Assembly: GCF_021283305.1 (NCBI RefSeq)
Contig: NZ_JAJSOK010000002.1
Coordinates: forward strand, 224,063 to 288,062
Reading direction: 5' to 3'
Length of the DNA: 64,000 nt
Origin: Pseudonocardia kujensis
GTDB lineage: Bacteria; Actinomycetota; Actinomycetes; Mycobacteriales; Pseudonocardiaceae
Numbering within the stretch: position 1 is the stretch's first letter; every line of letters begins with the position of its first letter. Under the pieces are notes generated by a model. The model worked only from the letters and a program-made list of their open reading frames with translations. It did no database searches and was not told where the DNA came from. This document shows, piece by piece, positions 63,705 through 64,000 of the stretch. The position numbers and the translations under genes were made by a program.

Positions 63705-64000
63705 TCAGCCGTGGGTGGAGCCGGTGCCCGAGCTGGGTCCCGCGACGTCGCCGGGCGCGCCGGCCGGGCCGGCGGCCTTCTTCACCGCGTGCCCGCCGAA
63801 CTGGTTGCGCAGCGCCGCGACCGCCTTCATCGCCGGCGAGGAGTCCTGGCGGGAGGCGAAGCGCGCGAACAGAGCCGCGGAGATCACCGGCAGCGGGACG
63901 GCGTGCTGGATGGCCTCCTCGATCGTCCACCGGCCCTCGCCGGAGTCGTCGACGTAGCCCTCGAGCCCGGCCAGGTGCGGGTCCTCGCGCAGCGCGTTGA
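63705..64000 (-). CDS. gnd: 6-phosphogluconate dehydrogenase, C-terminal part
   Basis: The last 98 residues are visible; the gene runs out of the window. The block HLAGLEGYVDDSGEGRWTIE, then AIQHAVPLPVISAALFARFA and a RNQFGGHAV end, is typical of the 6PGDH C-terminal all-helical domain. The enzyme oxidises 6-phosphogluconate to ribulose 5-phosphate and CO2. The form found next to recF in actinobacteria is the short, often NAD-using GndA type. The stop is 14 bases before the recF start. Confidence 0.92.
   Translation of the reverse strand, partial: NALREDPHLAGLEGYVDDSGEGRWTIEEAIQHAVPLPVISAALFARFASRQDSSPAMKAVAALRNQFGGHAVKKAAGPAGAPGDVAGPSSGTGSTHG

Overview
The window is very GC-rich DNA with frequent GTG starts, stop/start overlaps and F420- and mycothiol-dependent enzyme families, so it comes from an actinobacterium. 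Gene content and order suggest the Pseudonocardiaceae, probably near Pseudonocardia (an inference from recognised families, not from a search). It is an origin-proximal segment. The right end carries, all on the minus strand, gnd (partial), recF, dciA (DUF721), gyrB, gyrA, a DUF3566 gene, tRNA-Ile, a DLW-39 micro-protein and tRNA-Ala. dnaN, dnaA and oriC would be expected just beyond base 64000.

Layout. 1-13 kb: a YceI protein, a gamma-glutamyltransferase, ogt, a RecB-like nuclease, a copper group (small membrane protein, YcnI, CopC, CopD), a Cys-rich pentapeptide-repeat protein and two oxidoreductases. 13.4-18.2 kb: an alcohol dehydrogenase, amidohydrolase and DUF59 trio that matches the accessory genes of propane-monooxygenase (prm/mim) operons but has no monooxygenase next to it, then a MaoC hydratase behind a palindromic operator and a frameshifted SDR gene. 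18.2-25 kb: MFS transporter, methyltransferase, TfoX-like protein, MetE-like protein, LLM oxidoreductase, IclR regulator, DUF2630 and a degenerate nucleoside-kinase-like protein. 25.1-36.5 kb: tRNA-Leu and the conserved growth and division operon fhaA-fhaB-pstP-rodA-pbpA-pknA-pknB-pabA(trpG), then crgA. 36.6-40.6 kb: a PH-like protein, an approximately 1 kb array of 92-bp GATC-rich repeats, a 23-residue Cys-rich micro-ORF, rhomboid protease, ppiA and a cwsA-like gene. 40.6-50.2 kb: hydrolase, Pro-rich secreted protein, DtxR-type regulator, DUF4188, a SARP remnant, an L,D-transpeptidase, two mycothiol-enzyme homologues and furA-katG. 50.3-55.1 kb: an island-like stretch of gene remnants, a MerR regulator, a SpoIIE-type phosphatase, a STAS protein and a frameshifted AraC gene, lying between a tRNA 3'-end fragment and tRNA-Ala.

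How the genes work together. The fha-pstP-rodA-pbpA-pkn operon plus crgA, cwsA, ppiA and the rhomboid gene form the polar-growth and division module usual near actinobacterial origins. The kinases PknA and PknB are reversed by PstP, read out by FHA proteins, and act on peptidoglycan synthesis by RodA and PbpA. FurA probably controls KatG. DnaA, RecF, DciA and gyrase functions cluster at the right. Relative to the mycobacterial order, about 14.6 kb of accessory DNA sits between cwsA and tRNA-Ala.

Most notable non-genic signals: the 92-bp repeat array with a two-unit higher-order pattern; paired DnaA boxes at 36.6 kb and DnaA boxes overlapping the dciA start codons; a parS-like palindrome at 13.1 kb; a dispersed palindromic element found only between convergent genes, one copy of which supplies the C-terminus of a transporter; and a duplicated terminator block between dciA and gyrB. 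No insertion sequence, CRISPR array or integrase was seen.
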